From: JAPHTQ01 sp050288165
GTDB taxonomy: Bacteria; Pseudomonadota; Gammaproteobacteria; Thiohalomonadales; Thiohalomonadaceae
Reading direction: 5' to 3'
Assembly: GCA_050288165.1 (NCBI GenBank)
Contig: JBNKDG010000002.1
Coordinates: 248,001-312,000, forward strand
DNA: 64,000 bases
The notes beneath the pieces were generated by a model that worked only from the letters and a program-made list of their open reading frames with translations, did not search any database and was not told the origin of the DNA. Shown one piece after another: positions 34,956-43,482 of the stretch (positions within the stretch are counted from its first letter, which is position 1; each line of letters opens with the position of its first letter). The translations under genes and the position numbers were made by a program.

Positions 34956-34974
34956 CTAGCTAGCTAGCTAGCTA
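34956..34974. repeat. Tetranucleotide repeat (CTAG)4.75
   Basis: Nearly five tandem copies of CTAG, 40 bp upstream of the endonuclease start codon. CTAG is normally rare in gammaproteobacterial DNA, so a tandem run is striking. Confidence 0.95.
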
Positions 34975-35119
34975 ATATCTTCATTACTGCAGGAAAATAT
35001 GGTGCACCATTTCTCTGGGTGGTGGAATCATATGTTACTTGAACTTTTCCTTTAGGAGATCATGGCTGTCTATCTATCAGGAAGTTTCATCTGACCCCAC
35101 TTAATTGGGCGCCTGAAAT

Positions 35120-35497
35120 TTACTCACGACGACGAACCTCTCTGACGGAGGTAAAAATACTCAGTAGCGCACCACCCAGAAAGAACCCGATCGCCATAGT
35201 GGATGATAAGGTTAAAAGAAAAAGTGCGAGCGCGACTAGGCCAACAACTATCCCACACCAGGCTGCGCCCATCATGGCGGCCGGAGAATGAAAAATCAGA
35301 TCGAAGCCCCCAACCTTTCTATTTTCTATTCGGGTCTCAGCCATCCACGCAGCCAAAACGCAAACTGGAATGCTAAATCCAAGCATCGTAGCAATATTGG
35401 GGTGCACCTCCCACCACACAGTGTTCGATGTCATGCTGAGCACGGCAGCAAAGCAACTTGCTGCTACCCCGTAAGCTAATTTAGCTGTGTGATTCAT
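35120..35497 (-). CDS. Hypothetical membrane protein
   Basis: A 125-residue protein with about four helices (YGVAASCFAAVLSM; IATMLGFSIPVCVLAAWMA; AAMMGAAWCGIVVGLVALALFLL; STMAIGFFLGGALLSIFTSV) and a basic C-terminus (REVRRRE). GGGAGCAAG ribosome site before ATG 35497. No family recognised. It lies in an accessory-looking block, 83 bp downstream of the HEPN-like gene on the same strand with an attC-like hairpin between. Confidence 0.65.
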   Translation of the reverse strand: MNHTAKLAYGVAASCFAAVLSMTSNTVWWEVHPNIATMLGFSIPVCVLAAWMAETRIENRKVGGFDLIFHSPAAMMGAAWCGIVVGLVALALFLLTLSSTMAIGFFLGGALLSIFTSVREVRRRE

Positions 35498-35513
35498 CTT
35501 GCTCCCAACGGCT

Positions 35514-35552
35514 GCTTAACGCGCTGCGGCTTTTAGCCGTCGCTGTTAAAGC
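35514..35552. repeat. Hairpin with integron attC-like ends
   Basis: A 39-bp imperfect palindrome between two small genes. Its ends match the integron core sites: GCTTAAC (RYYYAAC) on one strand, and GTTAAGC (GTTRRRY) on the other, with an inner GGC-TTTTA-GCC stem. It is shorter than known attC sites (about 57 bp or more) and one end has a bulged T, so it is at best a degenerate or unrelated site. Confidence 0.3.
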
Positions 35553-35580
35553 ATAGGTTGGGGTTTTCCCGTATAGTCCA

Positions 35581-36078
35581 TTATACAAAGCAATATTCTC
35601 CACCGTTTTCATCTAATATGCATGCAAGATAATGCGAAGTGTTATCAAATACAGTTTGCAAGAGGAATTGTGGTGTATATGCATCTTTTGCGAATTCGAT
35701 ACTCTTGTCAACATCATCAGTGAACTCGGCCCCAGCTTTAGCCGCCTCAACTACCAAGCTGAAAATGTCATTAAACGAAAGTTGAAAACCAAGTCTGTGT
35801 GCAAAAGAGTTTCTTATCGTGTTTAGTTTCTTGAGAAAAAGTGCCAGTTCGTTAGAAATGAGTCCCATTGCCACACAAAGTTCAGTTTTTTCTGGAAAAC
35901 TTAAGCGAAATGAATCGAAAGCGGATGCTGAAGAAAGCTTTGTGTCGATGAGTTGAACAAGAAGTGTCTCAATGATTATATGACCGATAACGCAATCGTG
36001 CAGTTGAGTATTCTGTTTAGCGATCGATAAGAGATCATTAAGATCAGGGCGTTTCCTGTTTTTCCATTTGTCTCTCAT
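35581..36078 (-). CDS. HEPN-like hypothetical protein
   Basis: A 165-residue all-helical-looking protein. The segment LKKLNTIRNSFAHRLGF holds an R-N-x3-H (RX4H) motif, the signature of HEPN-domain ribonucleases common in toxin-antitoxin and defence systems. Cys/Asp-rich C-terminus (DNTSHYLACILDENGGEYCFV). AT-rich codon use unlike the core genes suggests transfer. No nucleotidyltransferase or other antitoxin partner is adjacent, so a toxin role is only a possibility. ATG 36078 has no strong ribosome site. Confidence 0.6.
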   Translation of the reverse strand: MRDKWKNRKRPDLNDLLSIAKQNTQLHDCVIGHIIIETLLVQLIDTKLSSASAFDSFRLSFPEKTELCVAMGLISNELALFLKKLNTIRNSFAHRLGFQLSFNDIFSLVVEAAKAGAEFTDDVDKSIEFAKDAYTPQFLLQTVFDNTSHYLACILDENGGEYCFV

Positions 36079-36310
36079 TTAAATGCCTATTACCCCAACT
36101 AGTTACAAACGGAGCTTTAGTGTGTATAAAAATCCATGTTTCTATTAAGCAAAGACTTATCTCCTAGATACGGAGCCTAAAAGGAAAAGCTAACGGGACT
36201 CGGGAAATTGATATATAGCACTCCCTCGCCCGGTGATTCCTTGTCTCTTTCTACCGCGATGGGGGGCTGTTGGCAAGCTGGATTCCTGTTTGGAAGGGAT
36301 GATGGAGTGT

Positions 36311-36345
36311 TGTTGTCGGATTACGCTCCGCTAATCCGACCTACA
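36311..36345. repeat. REP-like palindrome
   Basis: Perfect 9-bp arms GTCGGATTA / TAATCCGAC around CGCTCCGC (36315-36340), followed by CTACA. This sequence type is a widespread intergenic repeat in proteobacteria. Confidence 0.75.
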
Positions 36346-36389
36346 TAGAACGTCCGTGAGTTCTGTGTGTTTCGTGGCTATTGGGTTTT

Positions 36390-36426
36390 CTTTGCGTACT
36401 CTGCGTCTTTGCGGTGAGATTATTTA
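36390..36426 (+). repeat. Solo copy of the CTTTGCG / CTCTGCG repeat
   Basis: CTTTGCGTACTCTGCGTC followed by TTTGCGGTGAGATTATTT. It aligns with the right terminal repeat at 9629-9665 over about 36 bp with one gap, including the TGAGA-A/T-TATTT flank, but no GxxExxY gene is next to it. Confidence 0.7.
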
Positions 36427-36431
36427 GGCAT

Positions 36432-36462
36432 AAAAAAACCGGCGACTTGTGGTCGCCGGTTC
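36432..36462 (-). terminator. Terminator of acs
   Basis: On the minus strand a CCGGCGAC / GTCGCCGG stem followed by TTTTTTT, 35 bp after the acs stop codon. Confidence 0.85.
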
Positions 36463-36496
36463 TTGTTTCGGGCTTGTGGCCCAGATTACTTCTGAA

Positions 36497-38443
36497 TTAC
36501 TTGTTGGCCCGATTTTCGATCAGGTCTTCCACCACCGACGGATCGGCGAGGGTGGAGGTGTCGCCCAGGGTGTCGATTTCGTTGCTGGCGATCTTGCGCA
36601 GGATGCGGCGCATGATTTTGCCGGAACGGGTTTTCGGCAGGCTGGGTGCCCACTGGATGACGTCTGGGCTGGCGATCGGTCCGATCTCTTCGCGTACCTG
36701 TTTCACCAGTTCCTTCTTCAGTTCATCGCTCGGCTCGACACCCATGACCAGGGTGACGTAGCAGTAGATGCCCTGACCCTTGATGTCGTGCGGGTAGCCG
36801 ACCACGGCGGCCTCAGCAACGGCTTCGTGCAGTACCAGTGCGCTTTCCACTTCGGCGGTACCCATGCGGTGGCCGGAGACGTTGAGCACGTCGTCCATAC
36901 GACCGGTGATCCAGTAGTAGCCGTCTTCGTCGCGACGGGCGCCGTCACCGGTGAAGTAGGTGCCTTTGTAGGTGCTGAAGTAGGTGTCGATGAAGCGCTG
37001 GTGATCGCCGTAGACGGTACGCATTTGTGCCGGCCACGGATGGGTGATGACCAGTGCGCCTTCGGTCGCGCCTTCCAGCACGGTGCCGTCACTGGCATCG
37101 ACGATGGCGGGCTGGACGCCGAAGAACGGCTTGGTGGCGGAGCCCGGCTTCAGCGGGGTGGCGCCCGGCAGCGGGGTGATCAGGTGGCCGCCGGTTTCGG
37201 TCTGCCACCAGGTGTCGACGATGGGGCAACGCTCTTCGCCGACGACCTTGTGGTACCACTCCCATGCTTCCGGGTTGATCGGCTCACCCACGGTGCCAAG
37301 CAGGCGCAGGCTCTTGCGGCTGGCCTTTTTCACCGGCTCTTCGCCCTCACGCATCAGCGCGCGGATCGCGGTCGGTGCGGTGTAGAAGACGGTGACCTTG
37401 TGCTTGTCGACCACCTGCCAGAAGCGCGAGGCATCCGGGTAGGAGGGGATGCCCTCGAAGGAGAGGGTGGTGGCGCCGATAGCCAGCGGGCCGTAGACCA
37501 GATAGCTGTGGCCGGTAACCCAGCCCACGTCGGCGGTACACCAGTAAATGTCGCCCTCGTGCAGGTCGAAGGTGTATTGGGTGGTGATGGCTGCGTAAAG
37601 CAGGTAGCCACCGGTGGTGTGTAGTACACCCTTCGGCTTGCCGGTGGAACCGGAGGTGTAGAGGATGAACAGCGGATCTTCCGCATCCATCTCTTCCGGC
37701 GGGCAGTCGGTGGTGGCGGCGGCGGTGGCTTCGTGATACCAGATGTCACGACCGTCTTTCCAGCCGATGTCGTTACCGGTGCGCTTGACTACTACGACGG
37801 TGTTGACGTTGGGACAGTGCTCCAGCGCCTTGTCGGTGTTCTTTTTCAGCGGTACCGGACGGCCACCACGCAGACCTTCGTCAGAGGTGATGACGACACG
37901 GCAGTCGGAGTCGAGGATACGATCCTTGAGGGATTCCGGCGAGAAGCCGCCGAAGACCACGGAGTGGATCGCACCGATACGAGCGCAGGCGAGCATGGCG
38001 TAGGCCGCTTCCGGGATCATCGGCATGTAGATGCAGACCCGGTCGCCTTTCTTCACGCCGCGGCTCTTGAGGACGTTGGCCAGCTTGGTGACGTGCTCGT
38101 AGAGCTCGTTATAGGTGATCTTTTTGTCTTCTGAGGGGTTGTCGCCTTCCCAGATGATGGCGACCTGATCGCCACGGGTTTCCAGGTGACGGTCGATACA
38201 GTTGTAGGCAACGTTGAGCTTGCCGCCTTCGAACCATTTGATGTGGACGTTGCCGGTGTAGCTCCAGTCCAGCACCTTGTCCCAGGGTTTGGACCAGGTG
38301 AGGAATTTCTCAGCCTGTTCCGCCCAGAAGCCTTCCGGGTCTTTGATGGAACGCTGGTACATCTCATCGTAGGTCGCTGCGTCGATGTGCGCGTTCTTGG
38401 CGACGTCGGCAGGTACCGGATAGGTTTTTACGTCATGCGACAT
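36497..38443 (-). CDS. acs: Acetyl-CoA synthetase (AMP-forming)
   Basis: Makes acetyl-CoA from acetate, ATP and CoA. 648 residues. AMP-binding motifs: ILYTSGSTGKPKGVLHT, WWQTETGGHLITPLPG, YFTGDGARRDEDGYYWITGRMDDVLNVSGHRMGTAEVE. The C-terminal PKTRSGKIMRRILRKIA places the catalytic, regulated lysine at residue 609, the same number as in Salmonella Acs where Pat acetylates it. GGAGAG ribosome site before ATG 38443. Followed by a terminator; gene order acs / exonuclease / DUF294 / symporter is a known gammaproteobacterial acetate cluster. Confidence 0.97.
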   Translation of the reverse strand: MSHDVKTYPVPADVAKNAHIDAATYDEMYQRSIKDPEGFWAEQAEKFLTWSKPWDKVLDWSYTGNVHIKWFEGGKLNVAYNCIDRHLETRGDQVAIIWEGDNPSEDKKITYNELYEHVTKLANVLKSRGVKKGDRVCIYMPMIPEAAYAMLACARIGAIHSVVFGGFSPESLKDRILDSDCRVVITSDEGLRGGRPVPLKKNTDKALEHCPNVNTVVVVKRTGNDIGWKDGRDIWYHEATAAATTDCPPEEMDAEDPLFILYTSGSTGKPKGVLHTTGGYLLYAAITTQYTFDLHEGDIYWCTADVGWVTGHSYLVYGPLAIGATTLSFEGIPSYPDASRFWQVVDKHKVTVFYTAPTAIRALMREGEEPVKKASRKSLRLLGTVGEPINPEAWEWYHKVVGEERCPIVDTWWQTETGGHLITPLPGATPLKPGSATKPFFGVQPAIVDASDGTVLEGATEGALVITHPWPAQMRTVYGDHQRFIDTYFSTYKGTYFTGDGARRDEDGYYWITGRMDDVLNVSGHRMGTAEVESALVLHEAVAEAAVVGYPHDIKGQGIYCYVTLVMGVEPSDELKKELVKQVREEIGPIASPDVIQWAPSLPKTRSGKIMRRILRKIASNEIDTLGDTSTLADPSVVEDLIENRANK

Positions 38444-38562
38444 AAGTCTCTCCTCGATTCACTTTCGGTTAAATAGCATGTTCGGTTGCCTGCCGAGGCG
38501 ACAGGTTACCTCCCCAAAGTTGCATCGGTATGTGTGGTGTTTTTCCCAGGGAAAGAACCATA

Positions 38563-39255
38563 TCACACCTTCAGCAGAAAGTTTTTCAATGCCACGGGTT
38601 TTTCCGTGTCATATCGCGCCAGTTGCGCCAGAAACAGTTCGGCCGCGGCGAGGGCATCGCTCAGCGCATTGTGCAGCCGGTAGCGGGGTAGACCGTAGCT
38701 TTCGCGCAACTCCGACAGCCGCAGATCGCTGGAGCGAATCACCTGATCGCGCATCGCCAGGGTGCGCCGGGCGACCTCCTGGGTGTCGATCACCCGCGTC
38801 AGAAAACCGTCGCCAAAATAGTGTTCACAGGCGCGACGCAGAAAGCCCACTTCGACCTTGGCATGGTGAGCGATCAGCACCTTGCCTGCGAGCAGGTTCA
38901 GCAGCTCTTCCAGCACTTCCCTTAGCGACTCCCCAGCGGCAGCCTGATCGTCGGTGATATGGTGGATCACCGCGCTCTCCTCAGGGATCGCCCGGAACGG
39001 CTTGACCAGTCGATGCTGCGCCGAGCCGAGATCGACCTGCATGTTTCGGATGCAGACCCAGCCGAGACTGAGGATCGCGTCCTTGTCCGGATCGAGACCG
39101 GTGGTCTCCAGATCCAGGGCCACATATTCTATCGTGCGGGCATCGCTTTTTGCTGGCGGAAACGGCACCGCATAATAATCGTACAGCGGTCCCGGCGTCA
39201 GGCGTTTGAGTAGCCTTTTCCGCCGATATTCCTGAGTGAGCAGCGCGGATAGCAC
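38563..39255 (-). CDS. DEDDh 3'-5' exonuclease (epsilon-like) of the acetate cluster
   Basis: A 230-residue exonuclease-domain protein with all motifs: VALDLETTGLDPDKD (Exo I), LIAHHAKVEVGFLRRA (Exo II) and RLHNALSDALAAAELFL (Exo III with His). It is not the replicative DnaQ (that is at 15869). It starts three bases after the DUF294 gene ends, so the two are translationally linked. This pairing of a DEDDh exonuclease with a cNMP/CBS/DUF294 protein beside acs is conserved in gammaproteobacteria, but the substrate is unknown. Confidence 0.88.
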   Translation of the reverse strand: MLSALLTQEYRRKRLLKRLTPGPLYDYYAVPFPPAKSDARTIEYVALDLETTGLDPDKDAILSLGWVCIRNMQVDLGSAQHRLVKPFRAIPEESAVIHHITDDQAAAGESLREVLEELLNLLAGKVLIAHHAKVEVGFLRRACEHYFGDGFLTRVIDTQEVARRTLAMRDQVIRSSDLRLSELRESYGLPRYRLHNALSDALAAAELFLAQLARYDTEKPVALKNFLLKV

Positions 39256-39258
39256 GGC

Positions 39259-41127
39259 TCAGGTAAACCTTTCGGTCTGGTAGCGCTGTGCCAGCGCCTG
39301 CTGCACCGTGTTGATCGCAGCGAAGGCATCCTTTAGCTGGCTGCGTTCCACACCGGAGAGTGAGTCGGGGCGCACGTAGCTGTCCATCTGCTTGCCCCCC
39401 AGATGCTCTTCCGCCTGACTGCGAGCGCGCAGGGTAGCAATGAATTCCAGTGCATGCAGCAGGTTTTCCGCCCCTTCATGGCTCAGCTGTCCTGCTTCGC
39501 GGGCGGCGATCAGCCGCTCCTTGGTGCCGAGCTGCGGCAGACCGGCGGAGAGGGCAAAGACCCGCGCCAGATCGACGATGGGCAAGATGCCACGGTGCTT
39601 CAGATCGAGACTGTCGTCGTGCTCGCCGTCGTGGACCAGTACGAACTGGCGGAAGAAGCCGAGGGGGGGGCGATTCTTCAGGGCGTTGGCGGCCATGTAG
39701 GCGAGGAAGATGCGGTTGGCCTTGCACTGCGGCAGGATTTTATTGCGCAGTCGCTGGTAAAGGGTTTCGTCGCCGTAGATCGGGCGGATGTCGAAGAAAA
39801 TGCTGGTGAGCATCAGCGACATCTTTTCCGGTGTGTTGACCCACTTGTCGAAGTGGCGTTGCCAGCCGCTGAGGGTTTGGCGCCATTTGGGATTGGTGGC
39901 CATGGCGTCGCCGGGGCAGTAACGGAAACCGCAGCGGTTGAGACCGTCGCTGACGAAGCGGGCGAGGGCGGCGAAGTATTCGTCCTGCTCCGGCTGCATC
40001 GCGTTGTCGATCAGCATGGCGTTGTCCTGATCGGAGACGGTGGTCTGCTCGCGTCGGGCCTGGGAACCGCAGGCGAGCCAGACATACGGCACCGGCGGTT
40101 TGCCCAGTTGCGCCTCACCCAGTTGCAGCAGTCGTTCGGTGATCGCGTCGGTCACTGCGGAGAGGGCCTGGGTCAGATGCTCGGCGGTCATGCCGCTGCT
40201 GAGCATCTGTGTTTGCAGTTCCGGGAGTTGCAAGGTTGCCGCCACCAGTTCGTCGACGCTGTTGGTGCGCTTGATGGTGGCGGCGAGGGAGATGGTGTTG
40301 AGGCTGTGGCGGTAGAGGATCTCACTGGCGGAGATCACACCGCGCATCACACCACCGCGACCGACGATCGGCAGATGCTGAATCTTGCGCCGGGTCATCT
40401 CCAGCAGGGCGTCGAAAGCCGCGCGCTCTTCGTCGAGAACGAAGACGTTGCTGGTCATGATGTTGGCAGCGGGCTGGTTGACGTCGATTCCGGCGGCGAT
40501 GCAGCGCAGGCTGAGATCGCGATCGGTGACGATGCCGAGCAGTTTGTCGTTTTCCATGATCAGCAGTGCGGAGACCTGTTCTTCGCCCATGATCTGCGCT
40601 GCCTGGCGAATGCTCTGCTGGCTATTGATGATGACCGGGGAACGGTGTACCAGGGTACCCGCCTTGAGGTTCATCAGGTTGTTGATGGTGCCGTGGCCGT
40701 GCTGTAGCTGGTCGATGGCGTGTTGCAGGCGCAGACGCATGCTCTTTTCGAAGTGACTGCTGAACTCCGGAAAGCGCTGGCGCAGTGTCTGGATCTCTTC
40801 GCAGGGGATCTGGTAGAGCAGGGTGTCTTCGGCACAGACACCATTGCGCTGCAGGGTGTCGCTGCTGTCAGGACAGGTGGCGGTAAAGAGTTCGCCCTCG
40901 CCCAGCTTCTCCAGCAGTTCACCCTTGGCGCCACGAAACTCCACCGCGCCGGTACGCAGCAGACAGGCCGAGTCACCTTTACCATCTTCCGGCGGAAACG
41001 GCGTGCCGCGGCGCAAATAGCGCACGGTCAGCCGCTTCGGCAGGGCATCGAGTACCTCGCCGGGCAGTTGGTCGAAGGGCGGGTGCTCCGCAAGGAACTC
41101 CCTGATCTCTATTAGTTCCGCATCCAT
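39259..41127 (-). CDS. cNMP-binding / CBS pair / DUF294 nucleotidyltransferase-like protein (copy 1)
   Basis: A 622-residue four-part cytosolic protein: cNMP-binding beta-roll (about residues 15-135), two CBS domains (about 160-290, VHRSPVIINSQQSIRQAAQIM and ADIMTSN-like NIMTSNVFVLDEERAAF), DUF294 nucleotidyltransferase (about 320-460, ACGSQARREQTTVSDQDNAML) and the DUF294 C-terminal helical domain. The G-S-x-AR-x-E and D-Q-D-N motifs of nucleotidyltransferases are present. Such GlnD-like fusions may sense nucleotides. A paralogue with the same layout lies at 43483. Probably co-transcribed with the exonuclease. Confidence 0.9.
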   Translation of the reverse strand: MDAELIEIREFLAEHPPFDQLPGEVLDALPKRLTVRYLRRGTPFPPEDGKGDSACLLRTGAVEFRGAKGELLEKLGEGELFTATCPDSSDTLQRNGVCAEDTLLYQIPCEEIQTLRQRFPEFSSHFEKSMRLRLQHAIDQLQHGHGTINNLMNLKAGTLVHRSPVIINSQQSIRQAAQIMGEEQVSALLIMENDKLLGIVTDRDLSLRCIAAGIDVNQPAANIMTSNVFVLDEERAAFDALLEMTRRKIQHLPIVGRGGVMRGVISASEILYRHSLNTISLAATIKRTNSVDELVAATLQLPELQTQMLSSGMTAEHLTQALSAVTDAITERLLQLGEAQLGKPPVPYVWLACGSQARREQTTVSDQDNAMLIDNAMQPEQDEYFAALARFVSDGLNRCGFRYCPGDAMATNPKWRQTLSGWQRHFDKWVNTPEKMSLMLTSIFFDIRPIYGDETLYQRLRNKILPQCKANRIFLAYMAANALKNRPPLGFFRQFVLVHDGEHDDSLDLKHRGILPIVDLARVFALSAGLPQLGTKERLIAAREAGQLSHEGAENLLHALEFIATLRARSQAEEHLGGKQMDSYVRPDSLSGVERSQLKDAFAAINTVQQALAQRYQTERFT

Positions 41128-41160
41128 TGGCGGGCGTTGCCTTTATGTCGCTGGTTTTCG

Positions 41161-41187
41161 TTAATCACGAATTTCACGAAGAAACAC
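41161..41187. repeat. CACGAA-type interspersed repeat fragment
   Basis: TTAATCACGAATTTCACGAA followed by GAAACAC, two CACGAA units. It resembles the CACGAAA repeats that accompany GxxExxY genes in other genomes; here in the gap between the symporter terminator and the DUF294 gene. Confidence 0.35.
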
Positions 41188-41257
41188 CCGGTGTCAGGTA
41201 CGTTTTCTTCGTCAAATCCCTGACGTTTTTACTCTATTTGACCCTGGGCCTTAAATG

Positions 41258-41286
41258 AAAAAGGTGGGGTGCTGGTGCACCCCACC
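41258..41286 (-). terminator. Terminator of the symporter operon
   Basis: GGTGGGGTGC / GCACCCCACC perfect 10-bp stem, loop of four, followed on the minus strand by TTTTT. It isolates the symporter transcript from the DUF294/exonuclease genes behind. Confidence 0.85.
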
Positions 41287-41346
41287 AAACAGTGCCCTTG
41301 GGGTTGCCCCACCACAGGGGTGGGGCGGTTGGCACATAACTGCTAC

Positions 41347-43080
41347 TTAGTGACCGGTTGCAGCACCTGCGCCACGTGGGACGCGGATGTCTTCAACCAG
41401 GTGCTGGATGTGCTCCGGCGGTGCAGTGGTGAACTTCGATACCACATAGGCAACACCAAAGTTGATCAGCGCACCAACGGCACCGAAGGATTCCGGCTGA
41501 ATGCCCAGGAACCAGTTGTCGGCGACGTTTTTGGCCATCTCGGTACCCGGGATGAAGAACCAGCCCTTGAACCAGAAGATGTAGATCAGGGTGGAGAGCA
41601 GACCGGCCATCATACCGGCGACCGCGCCTTCCATATTCATCTTCTTGTTGAAGATACCCATCATCAATGCCGGGAAGATGGAAGAGGCTGCCAGACCGAA
41701 GGCCAGCGCTACCACCTGTGCCGCAAAGCCGGGCGGATGCAGACCGAACCAGCCAGCCACGGCGATGGCACCGGCCATCGACACACGTGCTGCCAACAGT
41801 TCGCTCTTCTCCGAGATACCCGGATTGAACACGCCCTTGATCAAGTCATGGGAGACGGCGGAAGAGATCGCCATCAACAGGCCAGCAGCGGTAGAAAGCG
41901 CTGCCGCCAGACCACCGGCAACTACCAGGGCGATTACCCAGTTAGGCAGTTTGGCGATCTCGGGGTTGGCCAATACCATGATGTCGCGGTCGACTTTCAG
42001 TTCGTTGGTTTCTTTGGAAGCACGATACTGAATGCGGCCGTCACCGTTTTTGTCTTCATACTTCAGCAGGCCGGTTTTTTCCCAGTTGCTGAACCACTGC
42101 GGACGCTTTTCATATTCCAGCGCGCCATCAGCAGCAGCGATCGGACCCGGTTGCACGGTGTTGATCAGGTTGAAGAAGGACATCGCACCAACCGCCGGAG
42201 CAGTGGTGTAAAGGATGGCGATGAACACCAGTGCCCAGCCGGCAGATTTACGTGCGTCAGCAACCTTCGGTACGGTGAAGAAGCGGACGATAACGTGCGG
42301 CAGACCAGCGGTACCGATCATCAGCGACAGGGTCAGGGCGATAGTGTTGAGCGATGTGCCCTTCATTATCGTGTATTCCTTGAAGCCGAGATCGATTAGC
42401 ACCGTATCGAGTTTCGCCAACAGGTGTGTGCCGTCGGCAAGTGTGCCGCCCAGACCCAGTTGCGGCAGCGGATTGCCGGTCAGGTGCAGGGAGATGAAGA
42501 TCGCCGGAACGGTGTAGGCGAAGATCAGGATGACGTACTGGGCGATCTGGGTGTAGGTGATACCTTTCATACCGCCCATTACCGCGTAAACGAATACGAT
42601 GCCCATGCCGATGAACAGGCCGGTGTCGTAGTCGGTTTCGAGGAAGCGGGAGAAGGCAACACCGATACCTTTCATCTGGCCGATTACGTAAGTAATGGAG
42701 GCGACGATGAGGCAGATAACGGCCACGATACGTGCGGTCTGCGAGTAGTAGCGATCACCGATGAACTCAGGCACGGTGAACTTGCCGAACTTGCGCAGGT
42801 ACGGAGCCAGCAGCATCGCCAGCAGCACGTAACCACCAGTCCATCCCATGAGGTATACCGATGCGTCATAACCTTTGAAGGCGATGAGACCGGCCATGGA
42901 GATGAAGGAAGCGGCGGACATCCAGTCGGCAGCGGTAGCCATACCGTTTGCGACCGGGTGGATACCCTTGCCAGCGACGTAGAATTCGCCGGTAGAGCCA
43001 GCACGCGCCCAGAAGGCGATGCCGATGTAGACGGCGAAAGTCGCGCCTACAATCATATAAGTCAGTGTAGACAGATCCAT
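41347..43080 (-). CDS. Sodium:solute symporter large subunit (VC_2705 type), probable acetate/monocarboxylate uptake
   Basis: A 577-residue SSS-family permease with about 13 helices: MATAADWMSAASFISMAGLIAFKGYDASVYLMGWTGGYVLL, EFIGDRYYSQTARIVAVIC, GGMKGITYTQIAQYVIL, and ALSTAAGLLMAISSAVSHDLIK with the sodium-site serines. A hydrophilic insert (about residues 330-375) holds an EF-hand-like loop (DKNGDGRIQY). It pairs with the DUF4212 subunit 12 bp upstream, the known large/small subunit arrangement. Position next to acs suggests acetate as substrate. ATG 43080 with GGGGGA upstream is chosen. Confidence 0.92.
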   Translation of the reverse strand: MDLSTLTYMIVGATFAVYIGIAFWARAGSTGEFYVAGKGIHPVANGMATAADWMSAASFISMAGLIAFKGYDASVYLMGWTGGYVLLAMLLAPYLRKFGKFTVPEFIGDRYYSQTARIVAVICLIVASITYVIGQMKGIGVAFSRFLETDYDTGLFIGMGIVFVYAVMGGMKGITYTQIAQYVILIFAYTVPAIFISLHLTGNPLPQLGLGGTLADGTHLLAKLDTVLIDLGFKEYTIMKGTSLNTIALTLSLMIGTAGLPHVIVRFFTVPKVADARKSAGWALVFIAILYTTAPAVGAMSFFNLINTVQPGPIAAADGALEYEKRPQWFSNWEKTGLLKYEDKNGDGRIQYRASKETNELKVDRDIMVLANPEIAKLPNWVIALVVAGGLAAALSTAAGLLMAISSAVSHDLIKGVFNPGISEKSELLAARVSMAGAIAVAGWFGLHPPGFAAQVVALAFGLAASSIFPALMMGIFNKKMNMEGAVAGMMAGLLSTLIYIFWFKGWFFIPGTEMAKNVADNWFLGIQPESFGAVGALINFGVAYVVSKFTTAPPEHIQHLVEDIRVPRGAGAATGH

Positions 43081-43092
43081 GATTTCCCCCAA

Positions 43093-43350
43093 TTAGTCTT
43101 CGTGAACGTTATGTTCGCGATCGAGCTTTTCCATCTTCGCTGCATAGAAGAAGATGAGCGCGACGAAGGTGTAGATGGACCCCTGCTGAGCGAACCAGAA
43201 ACCGAGCGGATAACCGCCGATGTGGATCGCATTGAGAGGTTCAACCAGGATGATGCCGAATCCGTAAGAAACTACGAACCAGATCACCAGACAGATACTG
43301 AGCAGGCGAAGGTTCGCCTTCCAGTATGCAGCTGCGCTACCTGTTGACAT
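43093..43350 (-). CDS. DUF4212 symporter small subunit
   Basis: An 85-residue protein with two membrane helices (RLLSICLVIWFVVSYGFGIIL and GSIYTFVALIFFYAAKME) and the family motif NAIHIGGYPLGFWFAQQGSI. It is the small partner of the VC_2705-type symporter. ATG 43350 follows an AAAAGGAGAG ribosome site that is perfectly complementary to ten bases of the predicted small RNA at 16712-16721. Confidence 0.93.
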   Translation of the reverse strand: MSTGSAAAYWKANLRLLSICLVIWFVVSYGFGIILVEPLNAIHIGGYPLGFWFAQQGSIYTFVALIFFYAAKMEKLDREHNVHED

Positions 43351-43482
43351 TGTTTCTCTCCTTTTTAGATTGAACAAAGTTATTGACGTTGTGTTGCTCC
43401 ATAAATGTTTTCCGTACATCCATTGCACGGTTTTCTTGCGCTTGCAGGCGTGTGGTGTGCCTGCGGTATAACAAAACGTTGC

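Larger units (their letters stand above)
36079..36496. other. 418-bp non-coding gap with repeats
   Basis: Contains a REP-like palindrome (36311-36345), a solo copy of the GxxExxY-cassette terminal repeat (36390-36426) and the acs terminator (36432-36462). The rest (36079-36310) is AT-rich with no recognisable gene. Confidence 0.7.

Noticed and set aside
35060..35110. A TGACCCCACTTAATTGGG segment resembling flanks of REP-associated transposase elements
   Set aside because: Only a short similarity from memory, no transposase nearby, not enough to call an element.
39403..40707. A 434-codon plus-strand frame opposite the DUF294 protein
   Set aside because: Shadow of a well-supported gene; similar long shadows exist opposite acs (36449-37624), the symporter (41269-42399) and dsrA (22880-24097).
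43440..43465. A second sigma-54 promoter ahead of the DUF4212 gene (GGCAC on the minus strand near 43461)
   Set aside because: The -12 element reads ACGC instead of TTGC, so the match is weak; the operon promoter at 45398 is sufficient.
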